From Basidiobolus meristosporus CBS 931.73 (lineage: Eukaryota > Basidiobolomycota > Basidiobolomycetes > Basidiobolales > Basidiobolaceae), in contig MCFE01000290.1 in NCBI GenBank assembly GCA_002104905.1, forward strand, positions 38,715-102,714: a stretch of DNA of 64,000 nucleotides, in the 5' to 3' direction. How positions within the stretch are numbered: the stretch's first letter is position 1; every line of letters starts with the position of its first letter. Shown piece after piece: positions 35,419-46,172 of this stretch. The notes beneath the pieces were generated by a model. It was not told the DNA's origin. It ran no database searches and was given only the letters and a program-made list of their open reading frames with translations. The position numbers were made by a program, and so were the translations under genes.

Positions 35419-35908
35419 TAAAGGAAAAGGTAAAGGAAGAAATGTCTACCCAAGCCTAAGTCAGGGAGGCATGCAAAAAAAACTGCAGTTCTTGCCAATT
35501 AATTCCATAAGCCAAGAACAGACTGAACCCCATCATGGCCAAGAAGAATTACCATCTAGAAAACAGCTGTTTTCACAAAAGTTGGAAGTGCAGCTAGTTG
35601 AGCTACACTCCAGCAAGGTAGATGAGTTTGCTGAAAAGGTAATTTGTTTACCACGGCCTCCATATCCTCTGTTGTTGGCAGAATGGAGATCCCACTGACA
35701 GTCAAGGCTACAACATCAAGAGCTTGAAAGACTAGCACAATGCCTTCAGTGGAATCTTGGAATATTAATAGGCACACAAACAGGTTGCAGCACTTTGTCA
35801 AGAGGAATACACAAGAAAACGCAATGGAATATTGCAAGGAATTATTGCAAAGACTGGTAGATGAGGTGCTAGACCTTGCAATGCTGGCTGAAGACCAGGA
35901 TGTGTGGG

Positions 35909-36203
35909 AACCAGTGAAGGAACAGTGGCACAAAGCCATTGGAGTCAGGAAGTAAGGAGTGTGAATGAGTGACAATAGCCAATCAATGCACACAAACATA
36001 GGAGGTAATAGAGTGACCAGGATCAGAAAGTGAGCAAATTGGCAGGGAACCAATCAAAAGCTACTTATACATTATTGTGGTGGAAAATTTTGACTAAGTT
36101 TTTTGTGAAATCTGGGGTGCAATTATTTTTAAATGGTCTCTGGATGGTGTACTGACAGGATCAGTACCCCTTAGTAATGGGGCTTTAACTTTGTAATGGC
36201 CTT
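35909..36203 (+). repeat. 295-bp direct repeat, left copy (ORF-B 3' end and element terminus)
   Basis: Covers the last codons of ORF-B, its 3' flank and the element end (…ggctttaactttgtaatgg). Matches 37,802-38,096 over its whole length with scattered differences. The two copies flank a copia fragment. Confidence 0.7.
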
Positions 36204-37801
36204 GACAGGATCATCCTTATAATCTTTCATAGTGTTCTTGGCATATGCTATGCACCCAATTATTCTTATATGCACTGCACTTGGTCTGTATCCATACCAT
36301 GGTTCAAATGGAGTAGAATCACAAAGTATTCTGTTATAGCTCTTATTTTTTAAGGTATACAGATGTGGCAACTGATTCCCCCTAAAAATCAAAGGACAAT
36401 TTTTGATAATGGATCATAGATCTTGCTATAGGTATTATTGATCTGTGTGCATGGTCTGCTACTTCATTTTGTGGTAGGGAGTATGATACTGTAGTCTCTT
36501 GCTTTATCCCATGAGTTTTGCAGAAATGGATGAAGAGTTTTGAGGTATATTTTCCACCATTCCCTGAGAAAAAAATTAAGAAAAGGCCAGCAGAATACTA
36601 TCATAAAAGCAGCTGAACCCCAAGTTTCTCAAATCTGAGAACTATCATTATCTCATGTACTAGCAGTTGGGCAGACAAGCAGACATATTTTCCAAGAGGA
36701 GACTAGGCCAACTAGGATTCATACCAAATTTGGTGATTAGATGCCCACTACTTCCATCAAACATTGCAACTGGATATTTGAATAAAAAACACCAGCTGAA
36801 TACCATTAGAATACCAGCAGAGTACCTGCTGAAAATCAGATGAATTTCAAGTTTGAGATTTTTTGTAGGGATTATCTAAGTGTATTTTCTGGATTTCTTC
36901 ACCAGTTTTGCTCCCCTCCATGGCTTTAAACTCCATGAGCTCAGATGGAGCTTCTTCCTTTCCCTCCATGAAGTAGACCAATGTGTATCTTATATAATCA
37001 TTAATAAAGGTGATTAAATTCTTTATCCTGCCTGCGGATAAGTTTTGAATAGGTCCACACAGATCTGAGCAATTTATATCTAATTGTTTTGTGCTCTTGA
37101 GCAGTTGTCTGGCTTGTTTCCCATATGAGTAGGCTACGCAGTGCCTCAAATTAGCTGGGGGATCAATTTTTACTCCAGAAATTAGCTGATCTTTGATCTT
37201 TTTATGCAAATAGTTGCAATTGAAGTGTCTAAATCTCCTGTGCAAAGGCATTGGTGTTTCTTCATGTAAGTTGCTTATCTTGGCTTCTATATATGATGGA
37301 ATGTAATTTAACCTACACAGGTTTGGATCTCTGATACCCAAAGCAATATGAGCACTATTTTGATTGGTGAGCCTGCATCCAGAATTGCCAAAGCTGAAAC
37401 TGAGTCATTCTGCTGTGGTCTTGCTTACAGATAGTAGGTTCTTTGCTATTTCTGGTACAAAGTGCACTTCTTTAAAGATCAGTGTATGGCTTCCTTCACT
37501 GCTTCTAAGGTTAACTTGGATAGATCATTTACCCACTGCATCAAGTGTTCTATTGTCACCCATGAAAACCTTCTTGATTGGAATTTCTTGGTATTATGTA
37601 AAAGTTCTTTTTGGCATGTAGAGTGGTGAGGTGCTCCAGAGTCAATATGCCACATCTGGAAATCCATGTTTGTGATCATATTTGGTGCAGATATGAACAG
37701 TCTATCTTCACTTGTTGCAGCTTTTCCATATACCGGCTTTTTCTGCTGACCATATCTCTTTTGATGCACCAGTCCAATGTATTTCCATTTGCAGTGGTTA
37801 C
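36204..37801 (-). mobile_element. copia internal fragment, inverted
   Basis: Minus-strand pieces of copia gag-pol with no LTR. 37,892-37,479 includes the protease D-S-G-A; 37,341-36,847 includes the pre-integrase H-R-R-F-x-H and integrase D-L-C-G-P region; 36,392-36,171 includes the integrase end (T-P-F-E-P-W-Y-G-Y-R-P-S-A). Many stops. It ends sharply at both sides against the 295-bp direct repeats. Confidence 0.75.
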
Positions 37802-38096
37802 AACCAGTGAAGGAACAGTGGCACAAAGCCATTGGAGTCAGGAAGTAAGGAGTGTGAAAAAGAGGCAATAGCCAATCAATGCACACAAACATAGGAGGTG
37901 ATAGAGTGCCCAGGATCAGAAAGTGAGCAAATTGACACGGAACCAGTCAAAAGCCACTTATAGACTTTTGTGATGTAATATTTTGACCAAGTTTTTTGTG
38001 AAATCTGTGGTGCAATTATTTTTCAACAGTCTCTGGACAGTGTCCTGTCAGGATCAGTAGCTCTTAGTCACAGGACTTTAACTTTGTGACAGCCTT
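37802..38096 (+). repeat. 295-bp direct repeat, right copy
   Basis: Second copy of the ORF-B 3' end plus terminus. It ends near …ggactttaactttgtgacag, which faces the inverted end of copy E3 at 38,695. Confidence 0.7.
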
Positions 38097-38104
38097 TTGA
38101 TGCA

Positions 38105-38690
38105 ATCATTACAATAATTTTTCATAGAGCTATTTTAGACAGCCTCTCAGCCATGAGGCACACAGAGAGTACAGAAAGTACTACAAGGATCATGGCCAGT
38201 ATTTTGCCACACAAGTCATACTTGGGTATTCATCAGCCAAAGCTCTACCAACAATATCTTTTGGGCTGTTCAATACTTCCATAATGGCACCTAGTTATAG
38301 TTGGCACCTGGTGTAGGCCAAGTCAGGTGAGTTAGCAACACCTTTTGGCTCACCTCAGGCTTTGGAACATGGCATGTACAGCAATTGCTCTGAAGAAGAA
38401 GGCTCATTTGTGAGCCCATTTACTTGGAGTGTAGTACCCTGTATGAGACTGGCAAAATCCAAATATGCAATGAGAGAACACATGTGTAAAAGAATACCAA
38501 GAACACTTTATGGGGCCAAGTGAGCCCAGTAAACCTTAAATAGATGAATCATGTGATGTTGTGGCCAGAAGATTGGCATGTTTTCAACAATATCAATAAT
38601 GAGGGCCTTGAGGAATTACTGCTACTTCCCACTAACAGCTTTCTGGGATGCAACTTACCCCATGTGAAGTAATTGCAATGAACCTGTCAA
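38105..38690 (+). pseudogene. Tnp2-like transposase fragment
   Basis: Plus-strand remains matching the start of the transposase gene: Y-R-K-Y-Y-K-D-H-G-Q-Y-F-A-T-Q-V near 38,170, a segment corresponding to Q-P-S-E-Y-G-M at about 38,350-38,400, and F-W-D-A-T-Y near 38,645. Truncated at both ends, with stops. It lies between two facing element termini. Confidence 0.5.
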
Positions 38691-39689
38691 ATAGCTGTCA
38701 CAAAGTTAAAGTCCTGTGACTAATAGGTATTATTCCTGTCAGGACACTGGGCAAAGAATGTTGAGAAATAATTGCACCTCAGATTTCACAAAAAACTTGG
38801 TCAAAATATTTCATCACACTTGTAAAATAGTGACATGTAGTAGGTCCTTGGCCAATTCTCTCACTATTGATCCCAGACACGCAATATCTCCTAAATTTGT
38901 GTACATTGATTGGCTATTGCCCAGTTCTCACACTCCTTACTCTCTAACTCAACCAATCTTGTACTTTTCATGCATACAAATTGCTTTTTTTCTGTTGAAA
39001 CTTCAGTTGTACCTCAATTGCCAACTATACTGACCTATGCATGCCCCAGTACCCAATACTAGTATTAAGCCCAACCCTGCACTCAACAAGAAGCTCCATT
39101 AAAGTTCACCATTGAATAAGTATTTCTGCTGTAATGCCCTCTCTCTATGACTCTGGCAGAAATCCTGCAGCTTTATACCACTGTTCATTCACTGGCTCCC
39201 ATGTGTCTTAGTCTTTAGCCTGCATGGCAAAGTTTAGAGCCTCATCAGCTAGTCTTTATAACAAATACTTGCAATACTGAAGTGCATTTTCCTGAGCACT
39301 GCTCCTTAGAGCTGCTACAACCTCTTGGTGTGCCCATGAGTGTTCCAAAACTCCACTGCAGGCATTGTGATAGTTTCTTGAGGCCTTGACATTGCAGCAT
39401 TTTCTATCAGAGGGATTTCCACTCTTTCTACTATGGAGGAAGTGGAGGCATTGTAAGACAAATTGCTTTTTTCTGCAAGCTCATCCAATGTACAGGAGTG
39501 TAGCATGTCTGGCTACGCTTCCAACTCTTGAGTAAACAGCTTTTGTCTTGCTGGTATTATGCTTGGCTGGGTGTCATGCAGCCTGTTCTGTGCTGATGGC
39601 ATTTATTGGTCAGAGCTGCAGCTTCTTTCTCACACTTCACTGTCTCTGGCATGTGTAGGCCCTTTTCTCTTCATCATTACCATTATTTC

Positions 39690-40320
39690 TGCTAAATCTC
39701 TCACTGCTACTTTGACTGAGTGCCTATTGTGTTGTACTCTGATTTCTCCTTGATGAAAGATTCACTGGTGCATCTGTCTATGCCAACTTGTCCCTTGATG
39801 GCACTCTCCTGGAAACCTGACATCTTTTTGCAGCTTGCTTAAAGCTTTTAGCCTTGCTTATGATGAGCTTCTGAGGAAGCCACAAATTTTATGACTTTCA
39901 GGTCCTTTACTGCTGCTGTGACCAAGTACTTCTTTTATTGTACTTCATTGTCAGCTTGATGAATGCTGTACTGAAGCATCCCTACTTGCCACCTTGTCCC
40001 TTGCCAGCACTCTCCTGGCAGCCTGATGGTACTTTGCTGCTTGTTTAGAACCTCCAGCCATGCTTGTGATGGGCTCCTTAGAAAGCCAGGGGCTGTTATC
40101 ACTGTTGAGTCCATTACTGCTGCTGAAACTAAGTGCTTCTTTTAGTGAACTACCATTTCACTTTGATGAATGCTGTGCTGATGCATCTGTTTCTGCCTGT
40201 CTGTCAATTACTGGCACTCTTCAGGCTACCTGACATTTCTTAGTGCTTATTTGGAGCTTTCACCCCATCTTGTGACAAGCACTTGAGGAAGTTGCTGGTT
40301 TTTAGCTATAACACCCTTGT
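39690..40320 (-). repeat. three in-frame tandem repeats (about 207-212 bp) in ORF-B copy E3
   Basis: Homologous words (cactgctactttgactgagtg-like) start near 39,691, 39,903 and 40,110. Three units here, against two in E2 and one recognisable in E0. Confidence 0.65.
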
Positions 40321-40363
40321 ACTTCTGCCCTTGAATGTTTCTGCTATTCTTGGGACTCTTTCT

Positions 40364-40713
40364 TGTTGTAAAAATTCGTATTTTCCACCTAAATATTCAC
40401 CTAACTTAGTCACTTAGATCACCACCTTCAAATCCTAGAGAATACTGACTAAATTCCTTGTTGGGATTTACTTAGAATATTTTCACCAAAATACCAGGTA
40501 CCCAGAACATGAAAATTCTCAAAGTTGTCCAAATAGCCCCAAACTTTGCACACATGTTCTTGGGACCTTCCTTAACCTATTCTACGTGTTTGTAATGCCA
40601 AGACCATGTAAAAGTATAAATACTACTTTTACATTCAATAAATCATTAAGTGAAAACCACATAATTTACTTGTTCTCCCAATCACTTCCAATATCTCCAA
40701 GACTCTTACAACA
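40364..40713 (+). repeat. copia-1 5' LTR
   Basis: 350 bp. A TATA-like gtataaatac lies at about 40,614-40,623 and an AATAAA-like word (caataaatcat) follows near 40,637, marking promoter and polyadenylation regions. Confidence 0.95.
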
Positions 40714-40725
40714 GGTTATGAGCCC
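40714..40725 (+). promoter_or_regulatory. primer-binding site resembling an initiator-tRNA anticodon-loop complement
   Basis: GGTTATGAGCCC directly follows the 5' LTR. Its complement, GGGCTCATAACC, matches the anticodon stem-loop of tRNA-iMet rather than a tRNA 3' end. Drosophila copia and yeast Ty5 are known to prime from such half-tRNAs. The ATG inside the site (40,718) is in frame with gag. The same word follows the 5' LTR of copia-2 (46,173-46,184). Confidence 0.75.
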
Positions 40726-43700
40726 CAAGCTGTCACTCTCTGCAATGTCTACTACTGCTATTACTGGAATTTTTCCCTCTGCTGAAAAGTTGGATGGATC
40801 TAACTACCAAGTGTGGAAGGTGAAGATGAAGATGCTGCTGCAAGAAAGAGGCCTTTGGGATATTTTCATGGGAGAAGAATGCCCTCCTAAAAACGTGGGA
40901 GAGGAAGCCTTAAAGTACCAGAAGAAAGAACAAAGTGCCTTTAACTGCATTTGCCTTAATGTCAAGGACAAATTGCTAATTCAATGCTCAAGAGCAAAAA
41001 CGGCAAAGAATGCCTGGAAGGCATTAGAAGACACCTACCAGTCATGTTCAGCTGCCAAGAAAATGTATCTGAGAAGAAAATTCTTTACTACAAAGATGCT
41101 GCCAGGAGAAGAAATGAAAAATCTAATTAACAGAATTACCCTGCTGGTAGATGAGATGGAATCTGTGGGCGTACCAACTACTGATGAGGATGTGATAGTT
41201 ACCATCCTGAATAGCCTGACCGACGAGTTTCAGGGCCTTGTATCAGCCCTAGAGTCCAGAACTGAAGATTTGACCTTAAATTACGTATATGGAAGGCTCC
41301 TGGATGAAGAATTAAGAAAATCAAGCGCCAATAAGAAGGAAGAAGAAAATGCTTTAATAAGCAATGATAACCAGCAAAGGAGGTACCCAAGACCCTACAA
41401 AGGCAACAGCAACCTATTTTGCAACTACTGCAAAAGGAAAGGACACACATCAGACCGGTGTTTCAAAAAGAGAGATTATCAGCAAAAGAAGCCTGAATAT
41501 GGAAATGCTGCAACAACTGAAGATAGACTATTCATATCTGCCCTAAATATGACCACAAACAAGGATTCTCAGACGTGGTATATTGACTCTGGAGCTTCTC
41601 AACACTTTACACACCAAAAAGAACTTTTTACCCAATATCAAGAAATTCCAATTAAGAAGGTTTTCATGGGTGATGATAGAACACTTGATGCAGTGGGAGA
41701 AGGAACTATCCAAGTAAACCTTAGAAGCAGTAAAGGAAGCCATACACTGACCTTTAAAGAAGTACTCTATGTACCAGAAATAGCCAAGAACCTACTCTCT
41801 GTAAGCAAGGCCACAGCAGAAGGACTCAGTTTTCAGTTTTGACAATTCTGGATGCAGGATCACTGATCAAAATGGTGCTCATATTGCTTCGGGCATCAGA
41901 GATCAGAATCTATACAAGTTGACTTATATTCCATCATATCTGGAAGCCAATATAAGTAACTTAAATGAAGAAACACCAATGCTTTGGCACAGGAGATTTG
42001 GACACATCAATTTTGATTATTTGCGTAAAATGATCAAAGATCAGCTAATTTCTGGAGTGAAAATTGATCCCCCAGCTATTTTGGAGCACTGTGAAGCCTG
42101 CATATATGGGAAACAAGCCAGACAACCGTTCAAGAGCTCTGGGTTAATCAAAACTAAGAAAAAATTAGATCTAATTCACTCAGATCTGTGTGGACCTATG
42201 CAAAATTTATCCTTAGGCGGGATGAAGTATTTAATCACTTTTATTGATGATTATACAAGATACACATGGGTCTACTTCATGGAGAGAAAGGAAGAAGCTC
42301 TGTCTAAGTTCAGGGAGTTTAAAGCCATGGTGGAGAGAGAAACTGGTGAAAAAATCAAGAAAATATGCTCTGACAATGGTGGAGAATATACCTCAAAACT
42401 CTTCATCCACTTCTGCAAAATTCATGGGATAAAGCAAGAGACTACTGTACCATACTACCCACAGCAAAATGGAGTAGCAGAACAAGCTAACAGATCAATA
42501 ATTGATATGGCAAGATCTATGATCCATGATCAAAAATTATCCTATGATTTTTGGGCAGAATCAGTTGCCACTGCTGTATGTCTTAAAAATAGGAGTTATA
42601 ACAGAATACTTCGTGATTCTACTCCATTTGAAGCATGGTATGGACACAGACCAAGTGCAGAACATCTAAGAATATTTGGGTGTACAGCATATGCCAAAAA
42701 AACTGGCCGGAAATCAGTCAAAATTTGACCCAAAAAGTGTAAAATGCATATTTTTGGGCTACTGCAATGAGAGTAAGGCATACAGACTCTTCAATACCGA
42801 AGCAAAGAAGCTGATCAAGTCCAGGGATGTGTTGTTTGATGAAAATTCAAAATTTTCACAAAAAATGACATCAGATGATGACAAAAATTTGATCTCAAGT
42901 CCACCAATTGTCAGGATTGAATCAGAGCAAAACAATGAAAATTTTTTCACTCCAGAGGACTCTACAACCGTGGTTCAGCCAGAATCAGTGCCCAGGAATA
43001 TCCCAGAAGTGATCATTCCAGTATCAAATGCCCGGAGATCCAATCGGACAAGAAATAGCCCAAATTACTATATCAATGAGGGTACAAACTTAGCCTATGC
43101 CTATTCAGTCCATGTTGATGAACCCCAGACTGTAAAAGAGGCCCTAAATAGCCCTCAGACAAAGTTTTGGAGATCTGCAATGACTGAGGAATATCAGGCA
43201 CTGATGGAAAATCAAACTTGGGACTTAGTCAAATTACCAATCAACCGAAAATCAATTGGATGCAGATGGGTCTTCAAGACAAAATACAAGGCTGATGGTA
43301 CAATTGAAAGATACAAAGCCAGACTTGTAGCCAAAGGATACTCTCAAACAAAAGGACTTGACTATACTGAGACCTTTGCACCGGTAGCCAAGTTTAATTC
43401 CATCAGATTAATATTGGCTATTGCAGCCAAATATAAGTTTTTTATTCATCAAATGGATGTAAAAACTGCATTTTTGAATGGAGAACTTGATGAGGACATG
43501 TATATGGACCAGCCTGATGGGTTTGTTGACCAAGATAACCCCCATTTGGTCTGCAAGCTTAAAAAGTCACTATATGGTCTCAAACAATCACCAAGAGCCT
43601 GGAATTGCAAGATAGATTCTTATTTGGAATCTTTGAGTTTCAAAAGGAGTAATGCTGACTATAGTATATACTATAAGCCAGATAGAGCAAATCCAGTTCT

Positions 43701-44691
43701 ATTAGCTCTATATGTGGATGATCTTATTATAGCCACCAATAACCTAGAAACATTGGAAGAGACTAAATCCAGCCTATCTAAGGAGTTCAAGATGTCCGAT
43801 CTAGGAGAACTCAGTTACTACTTAGGGATTAAGTTCTCCATAGACAGAAGTACCCAGACTATTACCCTAAGCCAATCCAAGTATATTCAAGATATACTAA
43901 AGAAGTACAAAATGGAAGACTGTAAACCGGCAGCTACCCCAATGGAGACAAACCTTAACTTGGTCAAAACTCAACCAAATCAAGAGAGCTTGATGCCATC
44001 TGAAAGCCCTGACTTTGCTTATCAATCTATGGTCGGCAGTCTGATGTATATCATGCTTGGAACACGTCCAGATATCTCATATTCAGTGGGAGTTGTCAGC
44101 CAACATAATCAGAATTATGGATCTGATCATATTGCAGCAGTTAAGCGGATTTTTAGATACCTAAAAGGAACTGCTGATATCTGCTTAAGATACACTTATA
44201 AGGATTCAGAACAGGATCTTGTGGGATGCTCTGATGCTGATTGGGGACGAAATTTAGAAGACAGAAGATCCACCACAGGATACACCTTTCTTTACTGTAA
44301 AGGAGCCATTTCATGGAATTCAAGAAAGCAACCAACTGTAGCACTTTCTACTACAGAGGCAGAGTATATGGCAGCCTGTGAAGCTACAAAAGAAGCAATG
44401 TGGTTAAGAAAGCTCTTTACAGATTTAGGCCTATGTCAAAAAACGCCTATTACTTTATTTCAAGATAATCAAGGATGTATACAATTAGGTAGAAATCCAA
44501 CTTTTCATGCTAGAACCAAGCACATAGATATTAGACATCATTTCATACGTGAAGCTATAGAGAATAACTTAGTTAGCTTAGTTTACTGTCCTACAGATGA
44601 AATGATTGCAGACATATTTACCAAACCATTAGCTAGAGACAAGTTTGAATATCTTAGGTCAAAATTAGGACTAGTCAGTATGAACATTTAG
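40718..44691 (+). pseudogene. copia-1 gag-pol, two frameshifts
   Basis: First frame (40,718-41,842): gag with L-D-G-S-N-Y-Q-V-W-K, zinc knuckle C-N-Y-C-K-R-K-G-H-T-S-D-R-C and protease W-Y-I-D-S-G-A. The frame then shifts near 41,836, where one extra base is present relative to copia-2. Second frame (to about 42,700): pre-integrase H-R-R-F-G-H, integrase H-S-D-L-C-G-P, S-D-N-G-G-E-Y and N-G-V-A-E-Q. A second shift near 42,697-42,703 lies in a run of seven A. Third frame (to 44,691): RT with Y-V-D-D-L-I-I-A, RNase H with D-A-D-W-G and T-E-A-E-Y-M-A, then D-I-R-H-H-F. All catalytic motifs are intact; only the two indels break the polyprotein. Either could be an assembly error in a homopolymer-like context. 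Confidence 0.9.
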
Positions 44692-44702
44692 CTGAGTGGG
44701 AG

Positions 44703-45052
44703 TGTTGTAAAAATTCGTATTTTCCACCTAAATATTCACCTAACTTAGTCACTTAGATCACCACCTTCAAATCCTAGAGAATACTGACCAAATTCCTTGT
44801 CGGGATTTACTTAGAATATTTTCACCAAAATACCAGGTACCCAGAACATGAAAATTCTCAAAGTTGTCCAAACAGCCCCAAACTTTGCACACATGTTCTT
44901 GGGACCTTCCTTAACCTATTCTACGTGTTTGTAATGCCAAGACCATGTAAAAGTATAAATACTACTTTTACATTCAATAAATCATTAAGTGAAAACCACA
45001 TAATTTACTTGTTCTCCCAATCACTTCCAATATCTCCAAGACTCTTACAACA
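44703..45052 (+). repeat. copia-1 3' LTR
   Basis: 350 bp, same as the 5' LTR except for three T/C differences. Followed by the tttct duplication. Confidence 0.95.
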
Positions 45053-45828
45053 TTTCTTAGCATACCAATGCTGGTTCAATATCTGCTTTTACTTGAATCC
45101 AGGATAATGCTCATTAAACAAGCCAAGTATTTGCTGCTTGTCCATAAGTTCCTGATGGTTCCATTATATGCTTGCCTTAAGATGATGCTGTGCTAGACTT
45201 CTAATGACCTCTGAGTATTAGCCCACTCTTAATCTTTGCATTCAATAGCTTGACAGATCTTCAATGTCTTTTGATTTTTAGGCTTGGGTAAAAACATCAC
45301 AGTGTCTTCCTCCTGGGCTGTAATAGGTTCTTTAGTAGGCTTTTATTTGGGTAAAGTACTTATGCTTCAAAGACTCAATGATGCCCCTATGTAGATGCCT
45401 TGGCAAATGGCTCAGCTCTTGGCTGTGACATTGAGCTTCTTGAGTTCCTTTCTTACAACTGAGATACTGCATTATCTAGCTGGGATATTGGTTGCTCTAC
45501 AAGTATTATCTACTCATCCTTTTCCTGGATTATCTCCTGACTTCACTGAACCATAGCATTTATCCCACTAACCACTGCTCTTAATTACCTCACTAAGGCT
45601 TCAGTATGAGTAAACAGCATATTTGCCAGTGTAGGTAGTGGTGTGTTATAATGGCTAATTGCTGGTGTTCAGCCAAAGGTATTGCATTTGCTTCATTCTT
45701 GTCTACCTGAGCATTATGTTGAACTTGTGGCTCCGCAAAGATTTTCAGTTGCCTACTTGACTAGGAGCCTGATGAGTCCACATTAGTATCTTTGGTGGGC
45801 ACACTGTTAACATAGCCTTTGTTGCATG

Positions 45829-46172
45829 TGTTGTAAAAATCTGTAACACCTGAATATTCATCTAACTTAGTCACTTAAATCATTACCTTTAAATCCTAGA
45901 GAACACTGACCAAATGCCTTGTTGGGATTTACTTAGAATTTTTTCACCACAATATCAGGTACCCAAAACATGAAAATTTTCAAAGTTGTCCAAACAGCCC
46001 CAAACTTTGCACATGTTCTTGGGACCTTCCTTAGCCTATTCTACATGTTGTTATGCCATGACTATGCAGAAGCAGAAATACTACTTTTACATTTCATAAA
46101 TCATTAAGTGAAAACCACATAATCTACTGGACCTCCAAGATCACTTCTAATATCTCCAAGACTCATGCAACA
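45829..46172 (+). repeat. copia-2 5' LTR
   Basis: Starts TGTTG and ends CAACA, followed by the same GGTTATGAGCCC primer site as copia-1. Confidence 0.85.

Larger units (their letters stand above)
30933..35955 (+). pseudogene. ORF-B (copy E2), split by the Harbinger-like element
   Basis: Copy of the second gene of the two-gene element. The 5' part (30,933-31,544) has the M-P-P start, the acidic region and a coiled coil (open at 31,286-31,537; V-E-Q-T-I-S-Q-V-E-K-V-V-S-L-L-Q). The 3' part (34,949-35,955) has a basic region (T-R-V-P-G-L-K-T-S-R-F-L-K), two 69-aa repeats (ORF 34,884-35,459), a Gly/Lys-rich hinge, the V-E-L-H-S-S-K-V-D-E-F-A-E-K block and an acidic helical end (ORF 35,740-35,955; E-Y-C-K-E-L-L-Q-R-L-V-D-E-V). 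The two parts join cleanly when 31,545-34,948 is set aside. Role unknown; in CACTA elements the second gene often encodes a DNA-binding accessory protein. Confidence 0.6.
40364..45052 (+). mobile_element. full-length Ty1/copia LTR retrotransposon (copia-1)
   Basis: 4,689 bp with 350-bp LTRs (40,364-40,713 and 44,703-45,052) starting TGTTG and ending CAACA. They differ at only three positions that I can find, all T/C. A 5-bp target duplication (tttct, 40,359-40,363 and 45,053-45,057) is perfect. The order gag, protease, integrase, RT, RNase H is that of the Copia superfamily. A primer site and a purine tract (GAGTGGGAG, 44,694-44,702) are in place. It inserted recently into the ORF-B gene of E3. 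The coding region carries two single-base frameshifts, so this copy is probably not autonomous. Confidence 0.95.
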
